25,386 bases of DNA from Actinoalloteichus_B caeruleus (GTDB lineage Bacteria > Actinomycetota > Actinomycetes > Mycobacteriales > Pseudonocardiaceae), in NCBI RefSeq assembly GCF_000718005.1, contig NZ_JODV01000030.1; one strand, written 5' to 3'. Below the pieces are notes generated by a model that did no database searches, was not told the DNA's origin, and was given only the letters and a program-made list of their open reading frames with translations. Within the stretch, counting starts at the first letter, position 1. Each line of letters opens with the position of its first letter. Below are positions 1-6,699 of the stretch, one piece after another. The position numbers and the translations under genes are program-made.

Positions 1-572
1 TTTTCCGGTTCCGGGTCAACGTAACCGATCTTCGTTCGTTCCGTCAACTCGGCGCTTTCGACCGGTTGGCGGTGAACTCCTGGCTTTGTTGTTGTCAATA
101 TGGAGCGTACTGGGCTGCTTTTCCCTGTCGCGTTCGGGGGCCGCGTCTTGGCCTCGCCAGATCCGTGTCAGGTCCGAGCTGCTCAGTGGTGTCGCTGTTT
201 TCAACGCCCGGGAACGCTACCAGGCGGAGATCCTCACCCCTGTCGGGGGTCCGACTCTCCGACCGACCTCGTCCCACGGCCCGCGCGCCGTGACGCACCG
301 ACCGTTCTTCAGGTGTCAACCCCACCCCGGGCGCACGTCGAACCCGCCACGAAGGGACTGGTTCGCCAACACGCACAAGCGAGATCCCGGCTTTCGCCGC
401 TGATCTTCACTGGGAGGGAGCAACGACTCTAGCCGGTCCGGATTCGCGGTGTCAAGTCCTGACGTCCGCTCGTCCCGTCTCGCCGTTCCGGGGATGAACT
501 CTAGCACCCACATCCGTCCCGCTGATCACCCCCCTCCCCTCGGCGGGCCGCGTGGGTCGCCGGCGGCGGCCT
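1..572. other. intergenic region without a supported gene
   Basis: No reading frame here has a convincing ribosome binding site, a recognisable domain or actinomycete-like third-position GC. The open frames overlap one another on both strands and give Arg/Pro-rich translations. The stretch around 60-120 is less GC-rich than its surroundings and may hold a promoter for a gene to the left of the window, but I cannot assign -35 and -10 boxes with confidence. No tRNA cloverleaf was recognised. Confidence 0.55.
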
Positions 573-602
573 GGTGGGTGCCCGAGGCGCCGGACACCCA
601 CC
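573..602 (-). terminator. terminator hairpin of the citrate synthase gene
   Basis: Arms 573-580 and 595-602 are perfect 8-bp complements (GGTGGGTG / CACCCACC). A mismatch and an inner CCG/CGG pairing sit in the loop. The hairpin lies 12 bases beyond the stop codon of the leftward gene. There is no U-tract, as is common for actinomycete terminators. Confidence 0.6.
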
Positions 603-614
603 GGCCCCCACCCG

Positions 615-1787
615 TCAGGCCGGCACCGGCACGGGCGCGGGCGGACCGACGTACCTCGCGGCCGGCCGGATGATGCTGGACTCCCCGGCCTGCTCCAACA
701 GGTTCGCGCACCAGCCGATGACCCGGCTCGTCGCGAACGTCGGGGTGAACATCGCCCGGGGCAGACCGCACAGCTCCATGACGACTCCCGCGTAGAACTC
801 GACGTTCGCGTGGAGCCGGCGCTCCGGCTTCAGCTCCGCGAGGAGCTCCACGACCCGGGTCTCCACCCGCACCGCGAAGTCCGCGAGGTCACCGCCCAGT
901 TCCAGCGCGGTCCGCCGCAGCATCACCGCCCGGGGATCGGCCGTCCGGTACACGGCGTGCCCGAAGCCCATGATCCGGTCGCCGGCCTGGACACGGCCCC
1001 GAACCCAACCGTCGATCCGGTCCGGTGAGCCGATTTCGTCGAGGGCGTCCAGGGCGCGGTCCGGCGCGCCACCGTGCAACGGGCCGGAGAAGGCCCCGAC
1101 GGCCGCGACCACGGCAGCCACCAGATCGGCGCCCGTGGAGGCCACCACCCTGCCGGTGAAGGTCGACGCGTTGAACCCGTGGTCCACCGTGGACACCAGG
1201 TAGCGGTTGATCGCCGCGACCTCGTGCTCCGCCGGCTCCTGCCCTGTCACCTGGTACAGCCAGTTCGCCGCGGCGGAGAGGTCCTGGCGCGGCTCCAGCG
1301 GTTCGAGCCCCACCCCGAGTCGGTACAGCGCGGCCAGGATGGTCGGCGTCACGGCAGCCACCCAGAGCGCGTCAGCCCGCCGCTGCTCCCCGCTGGAATC
1401 CCACAGCGGCCGCACCCCCCGGACCGCTCCCGCGAGGGACAGGGCGGCCCGCAACCCGGCGAGCAGATCACCCCGACTGGACCCGGCGATCGCGGGCAGC
1501 ACGGCGAGCAGTTCCCCCGGGAGCCGCCGGAGCGGCGCCACCTCCTCGACGAACGCCGCGCGCTCCTCGGCGTCGGGCAACCTCCCCTCGACGAACAGGA
1601 ACCACACGTCCTCCAGGCTCCTCGTCTCGGCCAGGTCGACGGCCGAGTACTCGCGGTAGTGGTAGAAGCCCTCCTCGCCCCGGACGTCCCCGAGCGTGGT
1701 CGACGTGACGACGACCCCGCGCAGGCCGGGCGGCACCTCACTGGCCCTGACGGTGTCCCGCGGCGAGTTGGTCGTTGTTCCGGACAT
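615..1787 (-). CDS. citrate synthase family protein (citrate synthase 2 type)
   Basis: 390 residues, in the usual size range for bacterial citrate synthases, which condense acetyl-CoA (or propionyl-CoA) with oxaloacetate in the cytoplasm. Family motifs appear in order: DHGFNASTF (His203, oxaloacetate-binding position), GPLHGGAP (His238, the pig-heart His274 position), GFGHAVYRTADPRA (His277, the His320 position) and NVEFYAG. In the last motif Glu330 stands where the catalytic Asp375 is expected; this may be normal for the actinobacterial subfamily or may mark altered chemistry. The ATG is preceded by AAGGAGGTGCGCG, an excellent ribosome binding site. The gene diverges from a MerR-domain citrate synthase homologue, with tandem palindromes between them. 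The family call is firm; citrate versus 2-methylcitrate specificity cannot be read from sequence. Confidence 0.93.
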   Translation of the reverse strand: MSGTTTNSPRDTVRASEVPPGLRGVVVTSTTLGDVRGEEGFYHYREYSAVDLAETRSLEDVWFLFVEGRLPDAEERAAFVEEVAPLRRLPGELLAVLPAIAGSSRGDLLAGLRAALSLAGAVRGVRPLWDSSGEQRRADALWVAAVTPTILAALYRLGVGLEPLEPRQDLSAAANWLYQVTGQEPAEHEVAAINRYLVSTVDHGFNASTFTGRVVASTGADLVAAVVAAVGAFSGPLHGGAPDRALDALDEIGSPDRIDGWVRGRVQAGDRIMGFGHAVYRTADPRAVMLRRTALELGGDLADFAVRVETRVVELLAELKPERRLHANVEFYAGVVMELCGLPRAMFTPTFATSRVIGWCANLLEQAGESSIIRPAARYVGPPAPVPVPA

Positions 1788-1835
1788 CGCGCACCTCCTT
1801 GTGTGCCCGCCACTGTCAGCAGACGTCGCGATACC

Positions 1836-1862
1836 GTCAACGTTGATACAGTCAATGTTGAC
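1836..1862. promoter_or_regulatory. tandem palindromic operator in the divergent citrate synthase promoter
   Basis: Two near-identical 12-bp palindromes, GTCAACGTTGAT (1836-1847) and GTCAATGTTGAC (1851-1862), are separated by ACA. Their centres are 15 bp apart. They occupy the 90-bp gap between the two divergent starts (1787 and 1878). The likely reader is the MerR-like domain of the rightward gene, which would then control itself and its neighbour; that assignment is inference from position. Confidence 0.6.
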
Positions 1863-1877
1863 GACAGGAGCTCCCGG

Positions 1878-3158
1878 ATGACCGGACGGACCGGGCACGA
1901 CGCGAACGAAGCAGGTCAGGAGGGTGTGCGACATCACCTGACCACCGCGCAGGTGGCGGACCGGCTCGGTGTCCGGCAGGAGACCGTGTACGCCTACGTC
2001 AGCCGGGGGCTGCTCACGAGCCACCGGGAGCCGGGGCGCCGGGGCAGCAGGTTCAGCGTCGCCGAGGTGGAAACTCTTGCCGCTTCGGGCCGCGAACGGC
2101 GCACGTCCACCGGCGTCCTGGAACGGATCCGCACCGAGATCACCCTGCTCGCCGACGACCGGCTGCACTACCGGGGCAGGGACGCCGTCGACCTCGCGTC
2201 CTCGTGTTCGGCCGAACAGGTCGCCAGGCTGTTGTGGACGGGGAACCTGGCCGACCACCGCCCCTTCGCCGCCCCCGACGAGCTGGTGCGCGCCGCCAGA
2301 CGGGCCGACCGCGCGCTCCCGCCCGCCGCGCGGCTGACGGACCGGATCCGGGTGCTGTTGACGACCGTCGCCATCTCCGACCCCCTCCGCTTCGACCTCG
2401 ACGAGGGCTCGGTGACCAACCGGACCGAGACCCTGGTCGGCGTGCTGGTGCGTGCCCTGCCCCTGGTGCCCGGGGCGAGCGGGCCCAGCTCGGCCGCGCT
2501 GGCCGACCAGCTCTGGCCTCGGCTCACGGCCGAGGAACCCACCGAGGAGGCGGTCGACCACCTGCGCGCCGCGCTCGTCCTGCTGGCGGACCACGACCTC
2601 GCCGCGTCGACGCTCGCCGCCCGCCTGGCCGCCAGCACCCGGGGCCCCCTGTACTCGGTCGTCTCCGCCGGGCTGGGTGCCGTCGAGGGAACCGCGCACG
2701 GCGCGGCCAGCGGGGTCGCGTACCGGTTCCTCCGGGAGGCCCTCGACGACACCCTCGGCGCGCTCGCCGACCGGCTGCGGGTGGAGTCGGCCCTGCCCGG
2801 GTTCGGGCACCGCGTCTACACCGCGCGGGATCCCCGCGCGGAGGCCCTGCTGGGTCGGCTCCGGGAGTCGGCGGAGGGCTCGCCCCGCCTCGCGCAGGCC
2901 GTGGACGTGGTGGACACCATCGCCGACCGGCTGCGGGACCGGCCCGGCGGGTTCCCCAACATCGACCTGGCGTTGGCGGCGATGCAGCACGGGTACCGGA
3001 TGCGGGCCGACGCGGGCGAGGCGGTGTTCGCGGTCGCGCGGATCGCGGGGTGGGTCGCGCACGCGTTGGAGGAGTACCGGGAACCCGGGGTCCGGTTCCG
3101 GCCCGCCGGCGTGTACGTCGGTCCGCCGCCCACGTCGGACGCCGACGACGACCGGTAG
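1878..3158 (+). CDS. MerR-type DNA-binding domain fused to citrate synthase domain
   Basis: 426 residues. Residues about 20-70 form a MerR/excisionase-like helix-turn-helix (LTTAQVADRLGVRQETVYAY, then a basic wing SHREPGRRGSRFS). Residues about 80-415 are a citrate synthase fold. The catalytic set is kept: His274 in EGTAHGAAS, His311 in GFGHRVYTARDPRA and Asp363 in FPNIDLAL; His239 lies in ADHDLAAST. The protein could therefore be an enzyme, a metabolite-sensing regulator, or both. The ATG has GGAG upstream (ACAGGAGCTCCCGG); a GTG at 1926 after AGGAGG is a weaker alternative that would still keep the helix-turn-helix. It diverges from the citrate synthase at 615-1787 and sits beside tandem palindromes it may bind. 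Paired genes of this kind are known in actinomycetes; the regulatory role here is inferred. Confidence 0.88.
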   Translation: MTGRTGHDANEAGQEGVRHHLTTAQVADRLGVRQETVYAYVSRGLLTSHREPGRRGSRFSVAEVETLAASGRERRTSTGVLERIRTEITLLADDRLHYRGRDAVDLASSCSAEQVARLLWTGNLADHRPFAAPDELVRAARRADRALPPAARLTDRIRVLLTTVAISDPLRFDLDEGSVTNRTETLVGVLVRALPLVPGASGPSSAALADQLWPRLTAEEPTEEAVDHLRAALVLLADHDLAASTLAARLAASTRGPLYSVVSAGLGAVEGTAHGAASGVAYRFLREALDDTLGALADRLRVESALPGFGHRVYTARDPRAEALLGRLRESAEGSPRLAQAVDVVDTIADRLRDRPGGFPNIDLALAAMQHGYRMRADAGEAVFAVARIAGWVAHALEEYREPGVRFRPAGVYVGPPPTSDADDDR

Positions 3159-3166
3159 GCACGCGG

Positions 3167-3200
3167 GCCGAGGAGTCCCCGGTCCGGGGGCGTCCTCGGC
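3167..3200 (+). terminator. terminator hairpin after the MerR-citrate synthase gene
   Basis: GCCGAGGA (3167-3174) pairs perfectly with TCCTCGGC (3193-3200). An inner stem pairs CCCCGG (3177-3182) with CCGGGG (3184-3189). It begins 9 bases after the stop codon. Confidence 0.75.
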
Positions 3201-3469
3201 GGCTACCCCGTCGTGCCTGCTCGCGCCCTTGTCGTTCCCGTAGAGCGCCGCCGCTCGGGTGCCGCCGCCACCCCATCCCGTCCGGCGTTCACGATGCGGG
3301 CTCCTACCTGGAAAAAGACCCGCGACGGGGAACCGCTGCTCCGTTCCGGCGATGTCCGAGCAGGCGCCGGACCCGGGCGTGCTGGTGCCGTTCCACTGTC
3401 CCTGTCCCACGTGCGTCGGACCGCTCCCGGTACCGGGAGCCGCGTTCGTCAGGTCAGGAGGAGGAACAG
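3201..3469. other. intergenic region upstream of the small secreted protein
   Basis: Between the terminator and the secreted-protein gene there is no supported gene. Only the ribosome binding site just before 3470 is clear. No canonical -35/-10 pair stands out. Confidence 0.5.
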
Positions 3470-3796
3470 ATGCGTACTCGTGTCACGCTGGTGGCCGCCG
3501 TGGTGGCCGCACTGCTCGGCGGTACGACGGTGGCGGCCGCCGCCAGTCCCGCCGAGAACACGGCCACCGCCGTCGCCCCGACCCAGATGCGGTGTGGCGA
3601 CAACTTCACGGACACCCGGCTGGGGACCACCGTGATGCGCGACCTCACCTACTACAACTGCGGCACCACGACGGTGTGGCGCAAGGCGACCGGCTACCCG
3701 CCGGCGAGCTGCCGGCAGATCGGTCCGGGTGAGCGGAGGTCACTCGCCTACGTGAACACCTTCTACTACTGGCTCGGCCCGTCCGTCGCCTGCTGA
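3470..3796 (+). CDS. small secreted four-cysteine protein, possibly alpha-amylase-inhibitor-like
   Basis: 108 residues. Residues 1-25 are a Sec signal peptide: basic MRTR, then a long Ala/Val-rich core ending near AAAAS. The mature part, about 80 residues, has exactly four cysteines at 42, 64, 81 and 108, suggesting two disulfides. Gaps of 21, 16 and 26 residues resemble tendamistat (15, 17 and 27), and the segment after the third cysteine (IGPGERRS) parallels its APGQ turn. The inhibitory WRY triplet of tendamistat is absent from the first hairpin; WRK occurs after Cys64 instead. Membership of the alpha-amylase inhibitor fold is therefore a hypothesis, and an unrelated small beta-sandwich exoprotein is equally possible. 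The ATG follows AGGAGGAAC, a strong ribosome binding site. Confidence 0.85.
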   Translation: MRTRVTLVAAVVAALLGGTTVAAAASPAENTATAVAPTQMRCGDNFTDTRLGTTVMRDLTYYNCGTTTVWRKATGYPPASCRQIGPGERRSLAYVNTFYYWLGPSVAC

Positions 3797-4221
3797 GTCC
3801 GGAGCGGTGCGCGTCGCCGGTGCGGCAGGACGGGCCCGGCGGCCCCACCGCAGGTCCGGGCGACCCGGCGGGCGCGTCGGTGTCGGCCTCGGCGCCGGGC
3901 AGACCGAGGACCGGCGCGGCGGCGTACGAGGGCGGTGGGCGGCATAGCCGGTGGGTCACGATGAGCGGAGGGGAGGGCGGCGGCGCTGGTCGTCCTCCCC
4001 CATCCGGCCGTCGTGCGGTCCCCGCGACGGAGCGCGCCGGCGGCGTGCGGTATACCGGAACGACGCCCCCCGGGAACGACGGAAGTGGGAGACAGGAGCC
4101 ACCACGAGTGCGGCCGGATTTCAGCGAACCCCCCGGGGCTGATGTCAAACCTCGGGTTCGCTGCGGAACTGACGCGATCGACGCCATCCACGTGTATCCT
4201 GACCTGCGACTTTACTCTCGG
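3797..4221. other. intergenic region and CRISPR leader, no gene
   Basis: No coding sequence is supported. The right part (about 4085-4221) directly precedes the first CRISPR repeat and is the probable leader. It has a 10-bp dyad (annotated separately), a possible -10 box TATCCT at 4195-4200, and a less GC-rich end (GACTTTACTCTC) next to repeat 1. Confidence 0.55.
4122..4163. repeat. 10-bp inverted repeat in the CRISPR leader
   Basis: CAGCGAACCC (4122-4131) and GGGTTCGCTG (4154-4163) are perfect reverse complements around a 22-base loop. They end 58 bases before the first CRISPR repeat. The dyad could be a terminator isolating the array from upstream transcription, a leader element used in spacer acquisition, or a protein site. 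Confidence 0.6.
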
Positions 4222-4774
4222 GTCCTCATCGCTCCTACGAGGAGTTCCAACTTGAACGGTGGTTGTCCACCTCGACGAACCCGGCGGGTCCTCATCGCTC
4301 CTACGAGGAGTTCCAACAAGTCGAGCAGCTTGCCGGCGCGGACCGGGGGCTCGGGTCCTCATCGCTCCTACGAGGAGTTCCAACGGGCGGGTCCGGACGT
4401 TGCGGCCGGTGCAGGCGGTGTCCTCATCGCTCCTACGAGGAGTTCCAACTCGGACGCTGGCGCGGCGGACGGGACGGGCTCACGAGTCCTCATCGCTCCT
4501 ACGAGGAGTTCCAACAGGGGCCGAGCCGCCTCGACCCGGTCCAGCGCCACGTCCTCATCGCTCCTACGAGGAGTTCCAACTTGACCCGCCGGTGCCGGCG
4601 GGCGTACGCCGGCACGTCCTCATCGCTCCTACGAGGAGTTCCAACGGCATGTTTGGCCTGGTCATGGACCTGATGGGGTGGTCCTCATCGCTCCTACGAG
4701 GAGTTCCAACGCGCCCGGCGGCGGCCGACCGGGGAGGGATCGCAGTCCTCATCGCTCCTAGGAGGAGTTCCTGC
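4222..4774 (+). CRISPR. CRISPR array, 9 repeats and 8 spacers, no cas genes in window
   Basis: A 30-base repeat starts at 4222, 4288, 4355, 4420, 4486, 4551, 4616, 4681 and 4745. The first eight copies are identical. The repeat begins GTCCTCATCG, contains the hairpin CTCCT-ACG-AGGAG and ends GTTCCAAC. Spacers are all different, 34-37 bases long (36, 37, 35, 36, 35, 35, 35, 34). The ninth copy differs at repeat position 17 (C to G) and positions 28-29 (AA to TG), as expected at the leader-distal end. This, plus the less GC-rich leader at the left, indicates transcription rightward with GTTCCAAC as the 3' end of each repeat. No cas gene lies within about 4 kb to the left or 20 kb to the right, so processing must rely on Cas proteins encoded elsewhere or the array is a relic. 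Subtype is not assigned. Confidence 0.97.
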
Positions 4775-4873
4775 GCCACCCTGTCCGCCTGCTCCGGGGT
4801 GCGGTCCGTGGTTCTCTGAGTTCCGGTGCGGGCCTCGCGAACCGGCGCCAGGTCGTCCAGGACCTGGGAAGCG

Positions 4874-4902
4874 TTGACACCCTGTGACCGCCCTGCTGCA
4901 AT
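4874..4902 (+). promoter_or_regulatory. candidate promoter of the winged-helix regulator
   Basis: TTGACA (4874-4879), a perfect -35 hexamer, is followed after 17 bases by TGCAAT (4897-4902), a weak -10. The gene starts at 5051. A 6-3-6 dyad, CCGTGG-TTC-CCACGG (4907-4921), lies just past the predicted transcription start and could be an operator. Confidence 0.4.
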
Positions 4903-5050
4903 TCACCCGTGGTTCCCACGGTGCTGACTCGACGGCGGCACATCGACTTCGCCCGCGTCAACACCCAGGCGTGTCGTAGCTCCCTGTTCCTCGAGCTCTG
5001 ACCGCCCATCCCGGGTCGCTCCGGCCCGCTTCCCGTGAGGAACCACCACC

Positions 5051-5683
5051 ATGTCGTCGCGTTGGCAGTCCACGTCCGATTCCCCCAGCCCCGAGTTGCG
5101 GGCGGTGCCCTGTCAGGTCTCCTCGGCGCCGGTCCACCAGGGCCAGCCGAGTGCTCACGCCGAGATGACGGTGACCATCACCGTCCGCACGGACGTGGAG
5201 GAGGCTGCGTCGGTCACGGGCCGCCTGGTGCGGGCGGTACGCCGGGCCGTCGACCTCTCGGCGGCCTCGCTCACGGTCGACGGGGTGACCGTCTCCCGCC
5301 GGTGCCCGGCGTCGCGCGAGGACGCGGGGCGGGGTGACGTCGGGCCTCGGACGTCCGGTCCGCTGCACATCGTCCTTCCGGCGCGCCGGGTGACCCGCGC
5401 TGGCGTGGACGTGCCGTTGACGCGGATGGAGTTCGACCTGCTGGTGTTCCTGTGCGAGAACCCCGGGGTGGTGCACCAGCGCTCCGACCTGGTGACGCGG
5501 GTGTGGGGGGCGCCGGGTCGGAGTTCGGAACGGACCATCGACGTCTACGTGCGGCGGATCCGGAGCAAGCTGGGCGTGGACTGCCCGTTGATCACCACGG
5601 TGCGGGGTGTGGGGTACCGGGTCGACGATCCCACGCTGGTGGTCCTCCACCACGCCGTCGCCTCGGGGTCCGCCCGGTCCTGA
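5051..5683 (+). CDS. stand-alone OmpR/PhoB-type winged-helix transcriptional regulator
   Basis: 210 residues. Residues about 108-195 form a complete OmpR-type effector domain: a beta strand region around GPLHIVLPARRVT, the LTRMEFDLLVFLCENPG helix, the recognition helix region SERTIDVYVRRIRSKLG, and the wing ending TTVRGVGYRVDDP. The N-terminal half has no receiver domain, with no phospho-acceptor Asp pocket. It is instead a Ser/Pro-rich stretch followed by a short alpha/beta-like segment (TVTITVRTDVEEAASVTGRL). It is therefore an orphan regulator not driven by a classical histidine kinase. The ATG is chosen because GAGG lies 10 bases upstream. It is followed by a convergent terminator and faces the small-peptide genes; whether it regulates them is unknown. 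Confidence 0.85.
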   Translation: MSSRWQSTSDSPSPELRAVPCQVSSAPVHQGQPSAHAEMTVTITVRTDVEEAASVTGRLVRAVRRAVDLSAASLTVDGVTVSRRCPASREDAGRGDVGPRTSGPLHIVLPARRVTRAGVDVPLTRMEFDLLVFLCENPGVVHQRSDLVTRVWGAPGRSSERTIDVYVRRIRSKLGVDCPLITTVRGVGYRVDDPTLVVLHHAVASGSARS

Positions 5684-5692
5684 CGGTGGTGC

Positions 5693-5717
5693 CGGGTGCC
5701 CCGGGCCGGGGCGCCCG
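5693..5717. terminator. bidirectional terminator between convergent genes
   Basis: CGGGTGCCCC (5693-5702) and GGGGCGCCCG (5708-5717) form a 10-bp stem with one T-G pair and a 5-base loop. It lies 9 bases after the regulator stop codon, and the leftward 64-codon gene ends at 5775. Confidence 0.65.
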
Positions 5718-5774
5718 ACCCGCTCGGGTCGGTCGAGTCCGCCAGGGCGTCGTTCTCACCGCCGCGCGGCGGGT

Positions 5775-5969
5775 TCAGTCCCAGACGTAGCCGCGTGGGT
5801 TCCGCTCGCAGTCCTCACCGAGGCTGGGGAGGACGGTGCCGTCGAGCCCGGGGCAGCGGGAGTTCGCCCCGGCGGGCGCGTCGTCCGCCTCGCCCGCCGG
5901 GGTGCTCGGCTCGTCGCCCGCGCCGGGCCGGGGGACGTCGTCGCTCGCCTTCCTGCGCGGGATGTCCAT
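5775..5969 (-). CDS. 64-residue hypothetical peptide with two cysteines
   Basis: I do not recognise the family. The peptide starts MDIPRRKASDD, has an acidic Ala/Pro/Gly-rich middle (residues 11-36) and ends with a distinct segment containing Cys39 and Cys54 and the terminus NPRGYVWD. Coding is supported by GGAGGT seven bases upstream of the ATG and by third codon positions that are G or C in all but two codons. An in-frame ATG at 6230 also has a good ribosome binding site (GGGGAGGACCG) and would add an 87-residue Pro/Thr-rich extension. That extension has poorer codon bias, so I prefer the short form. No signal peptide or membrane segment is seen. It could be a RiPP precursor, a small secreted-by-other-means peptide or a regulatory peptide; none is shown. 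Confidence 0.6.
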   Translation of the reverse strand: MDIPRRKASDDVPRPGAGDEPSTPAGEADDAPAGANSRCPGLDGTVLPSLGEDCERNPRGYVWD

Positions 5970-6581
5970 GTCGGTGACCTCCGGCTGGTCCGCTCGCGGG
6001 GGTGGGGTGGTGGTGCGGCCGGGGCAGGGCGACGCGGAGGTGCCCCACCGGGGCGGGGGACGCGTGTCCTGGGGCCGAGGGGCGGCCGTGGGGGTTGGAG
6101 GCGGCACGGCGTCGGGTTCCCCGCCCGGGGGCGATGCGGTGCCCCGGTGGTGGACCGTGCCGGCGCCCGACGGGGTTCCGGCGCCCGGCCGGGAGGCGGC
6201 GGGGCGCGGAGGCTCGGTCGTCGGGGGCATCGGTCCTCCCCTGGCCTGCGAGGGGGTGGCGCCGCCGCCGGCGCTCGTCGGCGGGTGGGCGTCCGCGTCA
6301 ACGGTAGGCAGCGGGCGGTGGGGAGGGCAACGGGGTGGGGTACCCGCCTCCTCACGATGTGGGATCGGGGCCGGAGGTGTGGATCTTGGGACTCCCGTTC
6401 ACCCGTTCCCGGGATGGCGGTGCGGTGGGCCGGCGCGACGACCGGCGGCGGACCGGCGCCACCTCGGGGGGCGGGGTGCCGGTGCTCGGGCCCGCCGCGT
6501 CGGCCGCCGGCTGACGTGCCAGGGGACACGGAGATACCGGCGGCCGGGCCGTCCCGGGAGGACGGCGTCAGCGGGGCGACC
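5970..6581. other. sparsely coding region between the two small peptide genes
   Basis: Very GC-rich and low in complexity. Besides the possible Pro-rich 5' extension of the 64-residue gene (up to 6230, minus strand), I see no gene with both a ribosome binding site and normal codon bias. A GGAGGT at 6374-6379 is followed by TTG/GTG codons but leads only to Arg/Gly-rich frames. Confidence 0.5.
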
Positions 6582-6695
6582 TCACTGGCACGCCTCGCAC
6601 TCGCCCGGCTCGGTGGAGCAGGCGATGGCGCCGGCGAGGAAGTCGTCCTCGTCCTCGGCCGCCAGGTCGCGGATCTCGGTAGCCGCCTCGGTCAC
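6582..6695 (-). CDS. candidate RiPP precursor peptide (37 residues)
   Basis: Starts at a GTG at 6695 preceded by AGAGAGGA about 8 bases upstream and ends at TGA 6582-6584. The first 20 or so residues form an acidic leader (TEIRDLAAEDEDDFLAG). The last 14 form a compact core with three cysteines and adjacent Ser-Thr: IACSTEPGECEACQ (Cys26, Cys33, Cys36). Acidic leader, a small-residue junction (LAG-A) and a Cys/Ser/Thr-rich tail are the usual layout of lanthipeptide or other thioether/azole RiPP precursors. No modifying enzyme, protease or exporter is next to it, so the class is not assignable. Third codon positions are almost all G or C. The alternative is an unmodified small metal-binding peptide. 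Confidence 0.6.
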   Translation of the reverse strand: MTEAATEIRDLAAEDEDDFLAGAIACSTEPGECEACQ

Positions 6696-6699
6696 GTTC

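Noticed and set aside
210..275. A tRNA-like stretch with GGGTCCGACTC resembling a T-arm
   Set aside because: No acceptor stem or anticodon arm could be paired around it.
615..3410. A 931-codon minus-strand frame covering both citrate synthase genes
   Set aside because: Only its last 390 codons (615-1787) are a real gene; the upstream part is antisense to the MerR-citrate synthase gene and lacks domain features.
4222..4774. Assigning a CRISPR subtype from the repeat
   Set aside because: A repeat of 30 bases with a short internal hairpin and 34-37-base spacers fits several type I and type III groups; without cas genes the call would be a guess.
3820..4819. Open frames across the CRISPR array giving tandem peptides such as VLIAPTRSSN, SSLLRGVPT or HRSYEEFQ
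   Set aside because: They are translations of the CRISPR repeat in different frames; spacer sequences interrupt any protein logic and there is no ribosome binding site.
5775..5969. Reading the 64-residue peptide as a lasso peptide precursor (Gly44 to Glu52 ring)
   Set aside because: The leader lacks the Thr at the penultimate position, no lasso cyclase or protease is near, and the spacing fit is likely chance.
5970..6230. Pro/Thr-rich 87-codon N-terminal extension of the 64-residue gene
   Set aside because: It has its own ribosome binding site but weaker third-position GC and low-complexity content; kept only as an alternative start.
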